A stretch of DNA of 13,534 nucleotides from an uncultured Bacteroidales bacterium (GCA_946549475.1 CAMNQO010000027.1:1-13534); one strand, 5' to 3'. Positions 1 through 7,563 are shown, numbered from the stretch's first letter. Translations and numbers: made by a program. Notes: generated by a model from the sequence alone, not told the origin.

Positions 1-923
1 CCCTCAAACACGCCATCGGTGCCGGTATCGGCCTGTTCATCGCTTTCATCGGTCTTCAGAGCGCCGGCATCATCGTCAACAATGACGCCACCCTTGTCGG
101 CCTGGGCAAACTCACCGAAGGCAAGGCCCTCCTCGGCGTCATCGGTCTGGTGATTTCCGGCACCCTCGTGATGCTTCACGTCCGCGGCGGCATCCTTCTG
201 GGCATCCTCGCCACGGCCATCATCGGCATCTTCATCAAGGATCCCGCCACGGGCCAGGCCCTGACGCAGTTCACGGGCGTGATGAAGGCTCCCGACAGCG
301 TCGCTCCCATCTTCTGCAAATTCGAGTGGAGCCATATCCTCTCGGTTGATATGATTGTCGTGGTCTTCACCTTCCTCTTCATCGATATGTTCGATACGAT
401 GGGTACGGTCGTCGGCGTCGCCGAGAAGGCTGGATTCGTCGATGAGAAAGGCAATATCCAGGACGCCGAGAAGGTCTTTATGGCTGACGCGGTCGGTACG
501 GTCTGCGGCGCCTGCCTCGGAACATCCACCACCACGACCTATGTCGAGAGTGCCGCCGGTGTCGGTGCGGGTGGCCGTACGGGCCTGACCGCCTTCACGG
601 CAGCCGTCTGCTTTGCCATCGCGCTGCTCTTCTCTCCGATTTTCCTCGCCATCCCCGGTGCCGCCACCGCTCCTTCCCTCATTATCGTGGGTATGATGAT
701 GATGCAGCCTGTCACCAAGGTCAACTGGCTCAACTATCGTGAGAGCATCCCGGCATTCCTCTGCCTCATCCTGATGCCCCTTGCCTACTCCATCTCCGAC
801 GGTATCCTCATCGGTGTCATCGCCTATGTGGTGCTCTACGCCCTCTCCGGCAAGTACAAGGAAATCAGCCCGATGATGTGGATTCTCGCCGTCCTCTTCA
901 TCCTCAAGTACATTTTCCTGTAG
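1..923 (+). CDS. NCS2-family purine permease, AzgA/PbuG type (5' truncated)
   Basis: This is the C-terminal part (306 residues, reading frame from base 3) of a multi-pass inner-membrane permease that probably imports hypoxanthine, guanine or adenine with protons. The frame is open to the left edge, so the true start lies outside; the first ATG and GTG codons seen are internal. Family signatures are clear: KHAIGAGIGLFIAFIGLQ at the left edge, DMFDTMGT around visible residues 128-135, and GTSTTTTYVESAAG with GGRTGLTA around 173-195. These match the AzgA branch of the nucleobase-cation symporters rather than the UraA/XanQ branch. Several hydrophobic segments and a short K/Y-containing hydrophilic loop near the end fit a typical 430-450-residue member. 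The exact base specificity cannot be read from the sequence. A strong terminator follows, so the gene appears to end its transcription unit. Confidence 0.93.
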   Translation, partial: LKHAIGAGIGLFIAFIGLQSAGIIVNNDATLVGLGKLTEGKALLGVIGLVISGTLVMLHVRGGILLGILATAIIGIFIKDPATGQALTQFTGVMKAPDSVAPIFCKFEWSHILSVDMIVVVFTFLFIDMFDTMGTVVGVAEKAGFVDEKGNIQDAEKVFMADAVGTVCGACLGTSTTTTYVESAAGVGAGGRTGLTAFTAAVCFAIALLFSPIFLAIPGAATAPSLIIVGMMMMQPVTKVNWLNYRESIPAFLCLILMPLAYSISDGILIGVIAYVVLYALSGKYKEISPMMWILAVLFILKYIFL

Positions 924-976
924 GACAGCAACCGAGAAGGATATACCGGAAGGGTATAACTGTACGATACACATTC

Positions 977-1014
977 AGGGGTCGGCTCGTTTCGGGCCGA
1001 CCTCTATTTTTTTT
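977..1014 (+). terminator. Rho-independent terminator of the purine permease gene
   Basis: A 10-bp stem (AGGGGTCGGC, 977-986, with GCCGACCTCT, 996-1005, including one G-T wobble) encloses a 9-nt loop. It is followed directly by A and eight T residues (1007-1014). It lies 53 nt after the permease stop codon and has the classic intrinsic-terminator form on the plus strand. Confidence 0.9.
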
Positions 1015-1016
1015 GA

Positions 1017-1025
1017 GGGGGGGGG
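1017..1025. repeat. G9 homopolymer tract
   Basis: Nine consecutive G residues lie two bases after the terminator T-run, so an eight-T tract is almost directly followed by a nine-G tract. The tract is intergenic and no reading frame crosses it. Such runs are prone to slippage, but nothing shows a regulatory role here. Confidence 0.7.
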
Positions 1026-1061
1026 TGATTGTTAAGTCGTTGTGCTATAATTGAATAAGTA

Positions 1062-1095
1062 AAAATGACCTGCGCAATAATGAATAGGTCATTTT
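1062..1095. repeat. Perfect 10-bp inverted repeat in the gap before the NIF3-like gene
   Basis: AAAATGACCT (1062-1071) and its exact reverse complement AGGTCATTTT (1086-1095) flank a 14-nt A+T-rich spacer. Each side ends in a short A/T run, so on either strand it could fold as a weak hairpin followed by 4-5 T residues. It could also be a dyad operator site. The nearest downstream gene starts 95 bp further on. The rest of the gap (924-1190) shows no supported gene. Confidence 0.6.
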
Positions 1096-1165
1096 ATAAT
1101 AATCGAATGATAATCAATGAATTGTTTGTCACCCTGTTGATGGAGTAGGGCTAAAAATTTTTTCG

Positions 1166-1173
1166 TATCTTCG
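1166..1173 (+). promoter_or_regulatory. Possible -7 element for the NIF3-like gene
   Basis: TATCTTCG matches the Bacteroidota -7 consensus TAnnTTTG at all but one fixed position and lies 17 bp before the ATG, which would leave a very short leader. No TTTG stands 19-21 bp upstream, so the -33 half is missing or degenerate. This is a weak candidate only. Confidence 0.3.
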
Positions 1174-1190
1174 CGGGAAATGGAAAAGTT

Positions 1191-2171
1191 ATGACACTGG
1201 GAGCGATTACGGATGCCTTGGAACGGCTGGCTCCGCTGCGCTGGCAGGAAGATTATGACAACAGCGGGCTGCAGGTCGCCCTTTTTGACAAAGCCGGCGC
1301 CCCGCTCGGCCGTGAAGCCGAAGTGGCGGGTGTGCTGGTCTGTATAGACATCACGGAAGCGGTCATCGACGAGGCGGTCTCCCGGGGCTGCAACCTGGTC
1401 GTGGCGCACCATCCCCTGATTTTCCGTCCGCTCAAAAATGTCACCGGCGCGAGTTATCAGCAGCGTTGCGTCGCCAAGGCTCTCTGCAACGGCGTCGCCC
1501 TGTATGCGGCGCATACCAATCTGGACAATGCGCCCGGCGGTGTTTCCTGGGAAATGGCCGCCCGCATCGGACTCCGGGAAGTGCGTACGCTGGTGTCTCT
1601 GCCGTCGCTTCCCGCATCCGATACCGGCGCTGCTTCTGCCCCCTCTGGCAATTCAAATGCCTGTCCCGTCATCCCCTCTGACAGCCCGGCGGCTTGTTCA
1701 TCCGTTCCGTCCAGCAGTCCTGCGACGGTCCCCGGCAGCGGCGTCATCGGCGTGCTGCCCGAAGCGATGGAGCCCGAAGCCTTTGCCCGCCGGCTGGCGG
1801 ACCTTTTTGCGGCACCTGCCTTGCGCTGGTCCTGTTCCGGCTTTCGGAAGGAGGATAAGGGCTCGGAATCTGGCGGGCTGATCCGTACCGTGGCCCTGTG
1901 CGGCGGCTCCGGCGGAGAATTGATCCGCGATGCCGTTGCGGCCGGGGCGGACTGCTATGTCACCGGCGAAATTCGCTATCACGATTATTTTGAGGCGGAT
2001 GGCTGTATGCTGGTCGCCCTCGGACATTACGAGAGCGAACAATATACGATGGACTTGCTGCTGCGTTATCTGAAACAGGCTCTTTCGGACTCCGGCTCTT
2101 CCGTCCCCGTTCCGCTCCATCGCTCCGCCATCGTCACCAATCCCCTGGGACATTTGCAATCGCTGCGTTGA
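1191..2171 (+). CDS. NIF3/DUF34 family metal-binding protein
   Basis: This 326-residue protein belongs to the NIF3 (YbgI/YqfO) family, often annotated as GTP cyclohydrolase I type 2 homolog; its physiological role is poorly settled. Members form toroidal hexamers with a dinuclear metal centre. The metal ligands are recognisable: HHP at H73-H74, TNLD at D112, and GHYESE with H279 and E283. Supporting motifs are DYDNSGLQV near residue 21, TGEIRYHD around 258-265 and TNPLG near the end. Between the halves (about 137-183) lies a Ser/Pro/Ala-rich low-complexity stretch at the position where longer homologues (about 365 residues) carry a PII-like inserted domain. The ATG at 1191 is preceded by an A-rich stretch and no Shine-Dalgarno site. 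The C4 zinc-ribbon gene that often follows NIF3 in this phylum is absent; the next gene is convergent. Confidence 0.92.
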   Translation: MTLGAITDALERLAPLRWQEDYDNSGLQVALFDKAGAPLGREAEVAGVLVCIDITEAVIDEAVSRGCNLVVAHHPLIFRPLKNVTGASYQQRCVAKALCNGVALYAAHTNLDNAPGGVSWEMAARIGLREVRTLVSLPSLPASDTGAASAPSGNSNACPVIPSDSPAACSSVPSSSPATVPGSGVIGVLPEAMEPEAFARRLADLFAAPALRWSCSGFRKEDKGSESGGLIRTVALCGGSGGELIRDAVAAGADCYVTGEIRYHDYFEADGCMLVALGHYESEQYTMDLLLRYLKQALSDSGSSVPVPLHRSAIVTNPLGHLQSLR

Positions 2172-2193
2172 CGGGTCCGTGCGACGGATCCGT
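2171..2193. terminator. Hairpin between convergent genes, possible bidirectional terminator
   Basis: ACGGGTCCGT (2171-2180) and ACGGATCCGT (2184-2193) form a 10-bp stem with one G-T wobble around a GCG triloop. It begins at the last base of the NIF3-like stop codon and ends 10 bp before the stop of the convergent gene. The T-run is short (three T residues on the plus strand, none on the minus strand), so intrinsic termination would be weak. Confidence 0.5.
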
Positions 2194-2203
2194 TTGAAAA
2201 CGA

Positions 2204-3961
2204 TCAAAGTTTGAAGTAGCGGCGCGTGATACGGCCGCCGGCATCCGTTCGGATGAGGTGGGGGAGAGTGGAAAGGTCGAAGGCTTCCAGAAGGGCGTCC
2301 TGCTCCTTTTCGGAGAGGCGCTCCAGGTTGTCTTCGACATTGATGAGTATCACTGCGGGAGTGTCATCTTTTGCCTTGCCTGCCGGGGTCCCGGCATCAT
2401 CTGCTGACCGGCCGGCTCCCGTTGCGAGCGCCTGCGCCTTGGCAATCTGGTCTTTACATTCGCTGCAGGCCGGATCGTAGAAAATCAGGACCATTTCCCG
2501 CTTTTTGAGCCGGCAGCGCTTCTTGAGCCTGTCGAGGCGGAACTTTCCTTTCAGCCCGGTCCGGGTCGCAGAGGTGGCGGCAGGTGCGATTTCTTCAACA
2601 TAGGCGTTGACGGCGGGGAGGGGAGAGCCGGGAGCGGCTTTGCTGCGGAGTTCTTGCAGGAACGATGCGAGATGGACCACGCTGAGACTGTCGTTGGCGC
2701 TTTTCCAGTCCATCTTGCCGGACAGGATGTATTCGCGGATAAACCAGTCGCAGACTTCGATGGATGTTTCGTCATCGTGGCTGTTGAGGTAGTAAAGCAG
2801 GTCGCCGGCCATGTGGCGTTCCGTCGCAGGATTTCCTTTTTCCCAACTGATGCGTCGGATCAAGTCCATCGTTTCGGTGACGGCGGGGATGCTGAGGTCA
2901 TCGACGGGCAGCAGGCCTTCGAAGAGTTGCCGGCTTTCTTTGCCTCCGTATGCATAGTGATTGTCCTGTTCGACGACTTCCAGGAGCATGCGGAGGGCTT
3001 CGGGGTCAAGGCGTCTGCCGATGATGGTGCCACTTTCATCGATGAGGAACAGACGGGGCGTGGAGAGGACGCCATAGCGGGTGACGAAATCGCCGTTGCC
3101 GTCGGCATCCCACAGGTTGAAGTGGCGGACATCCGCCGTCTCCCAACTGAGGCGCTCGCGCACATACTGCTCCCATGTTTCGCGCTCCCGGCCGGTATAG
3201 ACGGTAATGAGGTCGATCTTTTGTCCGCAGCGGGGCAGGAGGGTCTGGAGTTGTCTGGAGTACAGTTTGCAGACGGCGCAGTCCGTGGCGTAGAAGTACA
3301 GGACTTTCAAGCGTCTGTCGGCCGTCGCGCCGGAATCCGCACCGGCCGCCGCGCCGGAAGTCTTGCCGGAGGCCCCGCCGAACAGCAGGACATCGTTGCC
3401 ATCCCTGTCCTGCAGCCGCAGGGGCGGTGCCGGCATCCCCAGCAGGGACTGACGGTTGGCATCGGCAAAAACCTTGGCGGAAAAGGCTTCGTCTTCGCTC
3501 TCAAAACGGACCTCGGGCCCGGACTCGTTTCCGGCCGTAGTCTTTCCGCTTTCACTGAACCAGCGGTCATACAAATGGATGGCCACGGTCTCGTCGCCCA
3601 TCAGGGGAGAGTCGTTGTAGTGGCGGAAAAGGTAACGGGCGGTGTAGTTCCGCGTGAGGCTGTCGTGGCAGGAAGCGATGATGGCGTCACATTCCCCGTT
3701 CTTGAAAGCGGCCCCGTATGAGACCAGGGCCTTGGTGTACTCGTCCAGCAGCCGTCCGAGCGAGTCGAGGCCGCTGCGGGCCGGTCCGCTTCCGGCGCTG
3801 CGGACTTGTGCGCTGACGGGACCTCCTGCCAGCAGCAGGAGTGCTGCGACGGACACGGTCATCAGCCGGCCTGCCGCTGTAAGCGCTGCCGTCCGCCAGT
3901 CTGCCGCAATCCGGCCGAGCCTGGCACACAGTCCGGTCTTTCTGCTTTGCAGGCCGCTCAT
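2204..3961 (-). CDS. Secreted TlpA-like protein with two thioredoxin-fold CxxC domains
   Basis: This 585-residue protein starts with a positively charged stretch, then a hydrophobic segment (about 34-48) ending GGPVSA-Q, consistent with a signal peptide or anchor and action in the periplasm. After a helical region (about 60-170) comes a redoxin-type domain: MPAPPLRLQDRDG at 176-188, YFYATDCAVC with C228 and C231, and the cis-proline site LSTPRLFLID with P302. A second helical region (about 330-470), resembling DUF5106-type Bacteroidota proteins, leads to a C-terminal thioredoxin-like domain with IFYDPACSEC (C499, C502) and LSTLPHLI (P567). Low-complexity Gly/Ala/Ser linkers sit at about 196-215 and 512-532. 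Membership of the TlpA/DUF5106 group is by motif recognition; substrate and partners are unknown. The ATG at 3961 overlaps the coaD stop as ATGA, so it is the third, translationally coupled gene of the ung operon. A start at M34 would also give a short signal peptide. Confidence 0.82.
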   Translation of the reverse strand: MSGLQSRKTGLCARLGRIAADWRTAALTAAGRLMTVSVAALLLLAGGPVSAQVRSAGSGPARSGLDSLGRLLDEYTKALVSYGAAFKNGECDAIIASCHDSLTRNYTARYLFRHYNDSPLMGDETVAIHLYDRWFSESGKTTAGNESGPEVRFESEDEAFSAKVFADANRQSLLGMPAPPLRLQDRDGNDVLLFGGASGKTSGAAAGADSGATADRRLKVLYFYATDCAVCKLYSRQLQTLLPRCGQKIDLITVYTGRERETWEQYVRERLSWETADVRHFNLWDADGNGDFVTRYGVLSTPRLFLIDESGTIIGRRLDPEALRMLLEVVEQDNHYAYGGKESRQLFEGLLPVDDLSIPAVTETMDLIRRISWEKGNPATERHMAGDLLYYLNSHDDETSIEVCDWFIREYILSGKMDWKSANDSLSVVHLASFLQELRSKAAPGSPLPAVNAYVEEIAPAATSATRTGLKGKFRLDRLKKRCRLKKREMVLIFYDPACSECKDQIAKAQALATGAGRSADDAGTPAGKAKDDTPAVILINVEDNLERLSEKEQDALLEAFDLSTLPHLIRTDAGGRITRRYFKL

Positions 3962-4419
3962 AACTTCACGCCTTCCGGCAGGAAATCGGAGGCATCGGCA
4001 TTGTGGCTGATGATGTCGCGCACGGCCGAAGAGGAGATGTGGGCGTATTCCTGACTGGTCGGGATGATGATGGTCTCGATGTCGGGAGCGATGTGCCGGT
4101 TGGCGTCGGCGATGCTCTTTTCGGTGTCGAAATCCACCATGTTCCGTACCCCGCGGATGATGTGGTGGATGCCCATCCGGCGGCAGATGTCGATGGTCAG
4201 GCAATCGTAGGAGATGACTTCCACGCGCTCGCCCAGGGAGGCGGTGGCCTGGCGGCAGATGTCCAGTTTCTTCTCGTTGTCGAAGAAGCCTCTCTTGTCC
4301 CGGTTGATGCCGATGGCCACCACGACCTTGTCAAACATCGTCAGCGCCCTTTTCAGGATATTCAAATGTCCCGCGGTGAAAGGGTCAAACGAGCCCGGGA
4401 ACAATGCGGTTCTGTTCAT
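3958..4419 (-). CDS. coaD: Phosphopantetheine adenylyltransferase
   Basis: The 153-residue cytoplasmic enzyme transfers AMP from ATP to 4'-phosphopantetheine, giving dephospho-CoA, the penultimate step of coenzyme A synthesis. It has the nucleotidyltransferase signature GSFDPFTAGH at residues 9-18 (family T/HxGH with H18), the phosphopantetheine/ATP region RGVRNMVDF from R89, and the ISSSAVR motif at 128-134. The length is typical of CoaD. The open frame extends 108 codons further upstream, but that part overlaps ung and looks nothing like CoaD. The start chosen gives MNRTALFPGSFDP, the expected N-terminus, and produces an ATGA overlap with the ung stop. Its own stop overlaps the next gene's start in the same way. 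No promoter is seen inside ung, so expression probably depends on the ung promoter. Confidence 0.97.
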   Translation of the reverse strand: MNRTALFPGSFDPFTAGHLNILKRALTMFDKVVVAIGINRDKRGFFDNEKKLDICRQATASLGERVEVISYDCLTIDICRRMGIHHIIRGVRNMVDFDTEKSIADANRHIAPDIETIIIPTSQEYAHISSSAVRDIISHNADASDFLPEGVKL

Positions 4420-5084
4420 AATGTCCAGTCTATCGGTTCTTTGCCCATCGAAGTGAGCCATTGGTTGGTCTTGGAAAAATGCCGGCATCCGAAAAAGGCG
4501 CCGCCGGCCAGGGGAGACGGGTGGGCGGCCTCCAGCACCAGGTGCCGGGATGTGTCGATGAGGGCTTTCTTGCTGCGGGCGAAATTGCCCCAGAGCAGGA
4601 AGACGAGGCCGTCTCGCCGCTGGCTCAGCCGGGCGATCACCGCGTCGGTGAAGGTCTGCCAGCCGATGCGTCCGTGCGAGCCGGCCTGCCCTGCTTCGAC
4701 CGTGAGGACGGCATTGAGCATCAGTACGCCCTGTGCGGCCCATTTCTCCAGGTTGTGCCGCCCCGTCATCCGCACGCCCAGGTCGTTTTCGATTTCCCTG
4801 AAGATATTTTTCAAAGAAGGGGGAGCGGGCACCGTATCGGGAACGGAGAAGGACAGTCCCATCGCCTGGCCGGGGCCATGGTAGGGGTCCTGGCCGAGAA
4901 TGACGACTTTGACCTGCTCGAAAGGTGTGAGGGCGAAGGCTTTGAAAATGTCCCGTCCTTTGGGATAGATGACGGCCCCTTCCTCCTTGCGCTGATGGAG
5001 AAAGGCGACCATGTCCCGGAAGTACGCTTGTTCAAATTCGTCCTGCAGGACTTCCTTCCAACTTGTTTCTATGTTTACATTCAT
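4416..5084 (-). CDS. ung: Uracil-DNA glycosylase (family 1)
   Basis: This 222-residue DNA-repair enzyme removes uracil from DNA, arising from cytosine deamination or dUMP misincorporation, and starts base-excision repair. It carries the family-1 signatures in order: GQDPYHGPGQAMGLSFSV at 64-81 with the water-activating Asp at D66, the region LMLNAVLTVE at 121-130 with N124, and the DNA-intercalating loop HPSPL at 188-192 with H188. The length matches bacterial Ung. The ATG at 5084 (MNVNIETSWKEVLQ) is chosen over a TTG at 5099, because the ATG fits known N-termini and leaves a leader of about 38 nt after the predicted promoter. It is the first gene of the operon and overlaps coaD by four bases. 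Confidence 0.97.
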   Translation of the reverse strand: MNVNIETSWKEVLQDEFEQAYFRDMVAFLHQRKEEGAVIYPKGRDIFKAFALTPFEQVKVVILGQDPYHGPGQAMGLSFSVPDTVPAPPSLKNIFREIENDLGVRMTGRHNLEKWAAQGVLMLNAVLTVEAGQAGSHGRIGWQTFTDAVIARLSQRRDGLVFLLWGNFARSKKALIDTSRHLVLEAAHPSPLAGGAFFGCRHFSKTNQWLTSMGKEPIDWTL

Positions 5085-5086
5085 AT

Positions 5087-5132
5087 TTTGTCGTCCCAAG
5101 TCCCGTTCCGATACAGGTCTTGAGACGACAAA
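5087..5132. repeat. Inverted repeat spanning the ung leader and -7 element
   Basis: TTTGTCGTC (5087-5095) and GACGACAAA (5124-5132) are exact reverse complements. After one mismatch the arms continue with CAAG (5097-5100) and CTTG (5119-5122). In minus-strand RNA the mismatch is a U-G pair, giving a 14-bp stem with an 18-nt loop. The outer arm overlaps the predicted ung -7 element, and the inner arm ends three bases before the ung ATG. No T-run follows, so it is not a standard lon terminator. Confidence 0.7.
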
Positions 5133-5160
5133 TTTAGTAAAGTTCGGTCAATTATTCAAA
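5129..5160 (-). promoter_or_regulatory. Bacteroidota-type promoter of the ung-coaD operon
   Basis: On the minus strand, TTTG (5160-5157) is followed after exactly 20 bp by TAAATTTG (5136-5129). This is a full match to the phylum's TTTG-N19-21-TAnnTTTG consensus. The -33 element is formed by the last sense codons of lon (TTT GAA). Transcription would begin near 5122. Confidence 0.8.
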
Positions 5161-7548
5161 AATGAAGGACAGGACATCGTCAATGCTGCGTACATAGACG
5201 AAATTCAGGCCCCGGATGTAGATTTCCTGAATGTCTTCGATGTCTTTGCGGTTGTCCTCGCTGATGACGATGGTGTGGACGCCCGCCCGTTTGGCGGCCA
5301 GGATTTTTTCCTTGATGCCGCCCACCGGAAGCACTTTTCCGCGCAGGGTCATCTCTCCGGTCATGGCGATGCCGCTTTTGACCGCCTTGCCGCTGAGGGC
5401 CGAGACCATCGAACTGACCATCGTGATGCCGGCGGAAGGACCGTCCTTCGGAGTCGCCCCCTCGGGAACATGGATGTGGATGTCCTTTTTCGAGAATTGT
5501 TTGTAGTCCAATCCGGCCAGTTGGGGATGGGCTTTGATGTACTTGTAGCCGATGGTGGCGGATTCTTTCATCACGTCTCCCAGGCTGCCGGTCATCGACA
5601 GTTCGCCCTTGCCTTCGCTGATGCTGCTTTCCACGAAGAGCACTTCACCGCCCATTTCCGTCCACGCCAGGCCGGTGACGACGCCTGTTCCCTCGTTGCC
5701 TTTGACCTTGTCGTGGAAACTGACGGGCAGGCCCAGGTACTCTTTGAGCATCTCCTTCTTGATGGTGTCCGGACGTTCCTGTCCGAGGGCGATCTTCTTG
5801 GCCGTCACCCGTGCGATCTTGGCAATCTGTTTGTCCAGGCCGCGTACGCCCGACTCATGGGTGTATTCGTTGATGACGGTGTTGAGGGCGCCTTTGTCCA
5901 GTTTTAACTGTCCTTTCTTCAGGCCGTGTTCTTCGATTTGTTTGGGAATCAGGTACTTCTTGGCGATTTCCATCTTCTCTTCGGCCAGGTAGCCCGTCAC
6001 ATTGATCATCTCCATGCGGTCGCGCAGGGCCGGCTGGATGGTGGAAATGCCGTTGGCGGTGGTGATGAAGAGCACATGGGAGAGGTCGTAATCGACATCC
6101 AGATAGTTGTCGTGGAAATTGGTGTTCTGCTCCGGATCGAGCGCTTCGAGCAACGCGGCGGCGGGGTCACCCTTGTAGTCGGCGCCTACCTTGTCGATCT
6201 CGTCGAGTACGATGACCGGATTGGAGGTGCCGGCCCGGGCGATGCCATTCAGGATGCGGCCGGGGAGGGCGCCGATGTAGGTCTTGCGGTGCCCGCGGAT
6301 TTCGCTCTCATCGTGGATGCCGCCGAGGGCGATGCGCACATATTTGCGGCCCAGCGCCCGGGCGATGCTCTTGCCCAGACTCGTCTTGCCCACGCCCGGA
6401 GGCCCGTAGAGGCACAGGATGGGAGACTTCATATTGCCTTTTAATTTAAGGACGGCGAGGTATTCGATGATGCGCTCCTTGATCTTGTCCAGCCCGTAAT
6501 GGTCTTCGTCCAGCACTTTCTGCGCATTCTGCAGGTCCAGGTTGTCTTCGCTGTACTCGCCCCAGGGCAGGCTCAGCAGGAAGTCGAGGTAGTTGTACTG
6601 GATGCTGTAGTCGGGCGAGTTGGGGTTGTAACGCTCCAGTTTGGCCAGTTCCTTCTCAAACAATTTCTGCGTCTCTTCGGACCAGTGTTTCTCTTTGGCC
6701 TTTTCGCTGAAGCGCTTGAAATCCTCCGTCTCGTCCATGCCCAGTTCTTCCTGGATGGTCTTGAGTTGGTTGTTGAGGTAGTATTCGCGCTGCTGCTGGT
6801 CGATTTCTTCTTTGACCTTGGCATTGATTTCCTGCTTGATGCGGGCGAAATTGGCCTGTTTCTCCAGCAGTGTCAGCAACCCCATGCCCCGCTGCCACAT
6901 GTCATCCGTGTCCAGCAGGCCGATCTTGTCCTGTCCGTTCTCCAGATCGACGGTGGTCGCGATGAAGTTCACGAGGAAATTGTAATCTTCGATGCTGCGC
7001 AGGGAAGCGATGCTCTCCTTGCTCGCCAGCGGGCCCTGCTTGAGAATGGCTGTCGCCTTTTCTTTGATGTTGTCGGCGATGGCCTTGATCTTCGGGTCGG
7101 AGGAGTCCGCCAATTTGTCAGGGACGATCCGGTAGCGGCCGGTGATATAGGGCTTGTCCGTGACAAGGTCCAGCAATTCCACGCGGGTCAGGCTCTGCAG
7201 GATGGCTGTGACGGTCTCGTCCGGCATGACGATGGTCTTGATGACGCGGGCCAGGCAGCCGAAAGAGGCAAGGTCCTTGCGGTCCGGGTCATCTACATTC
7301 ACATCAATCTGCGGAATGGCTATAAACAGAAGGTTGTGCTTTTCCACCGCTTTGATCAAGGCCAGGGACTTGTCTCGTCCGATGGTAATCGGATAGATGC
7401 AGCCCGGGAACAGGGAGGCGTTTCGCAGGGCCAGGACGGGAAGGGTGTCCGGCAATTGGTCGGGGTCAAACTCGGGATTCAGTCCCTCCGATTGGAAGGG
7501 AATGATATTCACTTCGGCCGAAATGGGGGCAAACAAATCTTTCTTCAT
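5152..7548 (-). CDS. lon: ATP-dependent Lon protease
   Basis: This 798-residue soluble AAA+ serine protease degrades misfolded and selected regulatory proteins as a hexamer. Domains in order: N-terminal LON substrate-binding domain (about 33-235, starting LPVLALRNASLFPG), a coiled helical region rich in K/E/Q (about 235-310), the AAA+ module with Walker A GPPGVGKT (382-389) and Walker B VIVLDEID (445-452), and the C-terminal protease domain. The catalytic dyad is S705 in KDGPSAG and K748 in GGIKEK; their 43-residue spacing equals that of E. coli S679/K722. All key residues are present and the length is normal. The ATG at 7548 (MKKDLFAPIS) is preferred over a TTG two codons upstream. The gene diverges from the HU gene, and the intervening 15-bp palindrome lies 16 bp upstream of this start, in the right place to control it. 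No clear -33/-7 pair was found for it. Confidence 0.98.
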   Translation of the reverse strand: MKKDLFAPISAEVNIIPFQSEGLNPEFDPDQLPDTLPVLALRNASLFPGCIYPITIGRDKSLALIKAVEKHNLLFIAIPQIDVNVDDPDRKDLASFGCLARVIKTIVMPDETVTAILQSLTRVELLDLVTDKPYITGRYRIVPDKLADSSDPKIKAIADNIKEKATAILKQGPLASKESIASLRSIEDYNFLVNFIATTVDLENGQDKIGLLDTDDMWQRGMGLLTLLEKQANFARIKQEINAKVKEEIDQQQREYYLNNQLKTIQEELGMDETEDFKRFSEKAKEKHWSEETQKLFEKELAKLERYNPNSPDYSIQYNYLDFLLSLPWGEYSEDNLDLQNAQKVLDEDHYGLDKIKERIIEYLAVLKLKGNMKSPILCLYGPPGVGKTSLGKSIARALGRKYVRIALGGIHDESEIRGHRKTYIGALPGRILNGIARAGTSNPVIVLDEIDKVGADYKGDPAAALLEALDPEQNTNFHDNYLDVDYDLSHVLFITTANGISTIQPALRDRMEMINVTGYLAEEKMEIAKKYLIPKQIEEHGLKKGQLKLDKGALNTVINEYTHESGVRGLDKQIAKIARVTAKKIALGQERPDTIKKEMLKEYLGLPVSFHDKVKGNEGTGVVTGLAWTEMGGEVLFVESSISEGKGELSMTGSLGDVMKESATIGYKYIKAHPQLAGLDYKQFSKKDIHIHVPEGATPKDGPSAGITMVSSMVSALSGKAVKSGIAMTGEMTLRGKVLPVGGIKEKILAAKRAGVHTIVISEDNRKDIEDIQEIYIRGLNFVYVRSIDDVLSFIFE

Positions 7549-7563
7549 ATTCAAAGTTTCATC

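Noticed and set aside
693..704. Four consecutive ATG codons in the permease gene.
   Set aside because: They encode a run of Met in a membrane segment and are in frame within a conserved protein; no sign of an internal start.
2654..3721. Long plus-strand open frame (355 codons) opposite the thioredoxin-domain gene.
   Set aside because: The minus strand shows a signal peptide and two CxxC modules in an ATGA-coupled operon; the plus frame has no motif support.
2204..4204. Extended version of the thioredoxin-domain protein with 81 extra N-terminal residues.
   Set aside because: The extension overlaps coaD out of frame and would place the signal-peptide-like segment deep inside the protein; the ATG at 3961 gives the coupled ATGA junction.
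3958..4743. Extended version of CoaD with 108 extra N-terminal residues.
   Set aside because: The extra part lies over ung in another frame, is Arg/Pro-rich without homology, and the internal ATG gives the exact canonical CoaD N-terminus.
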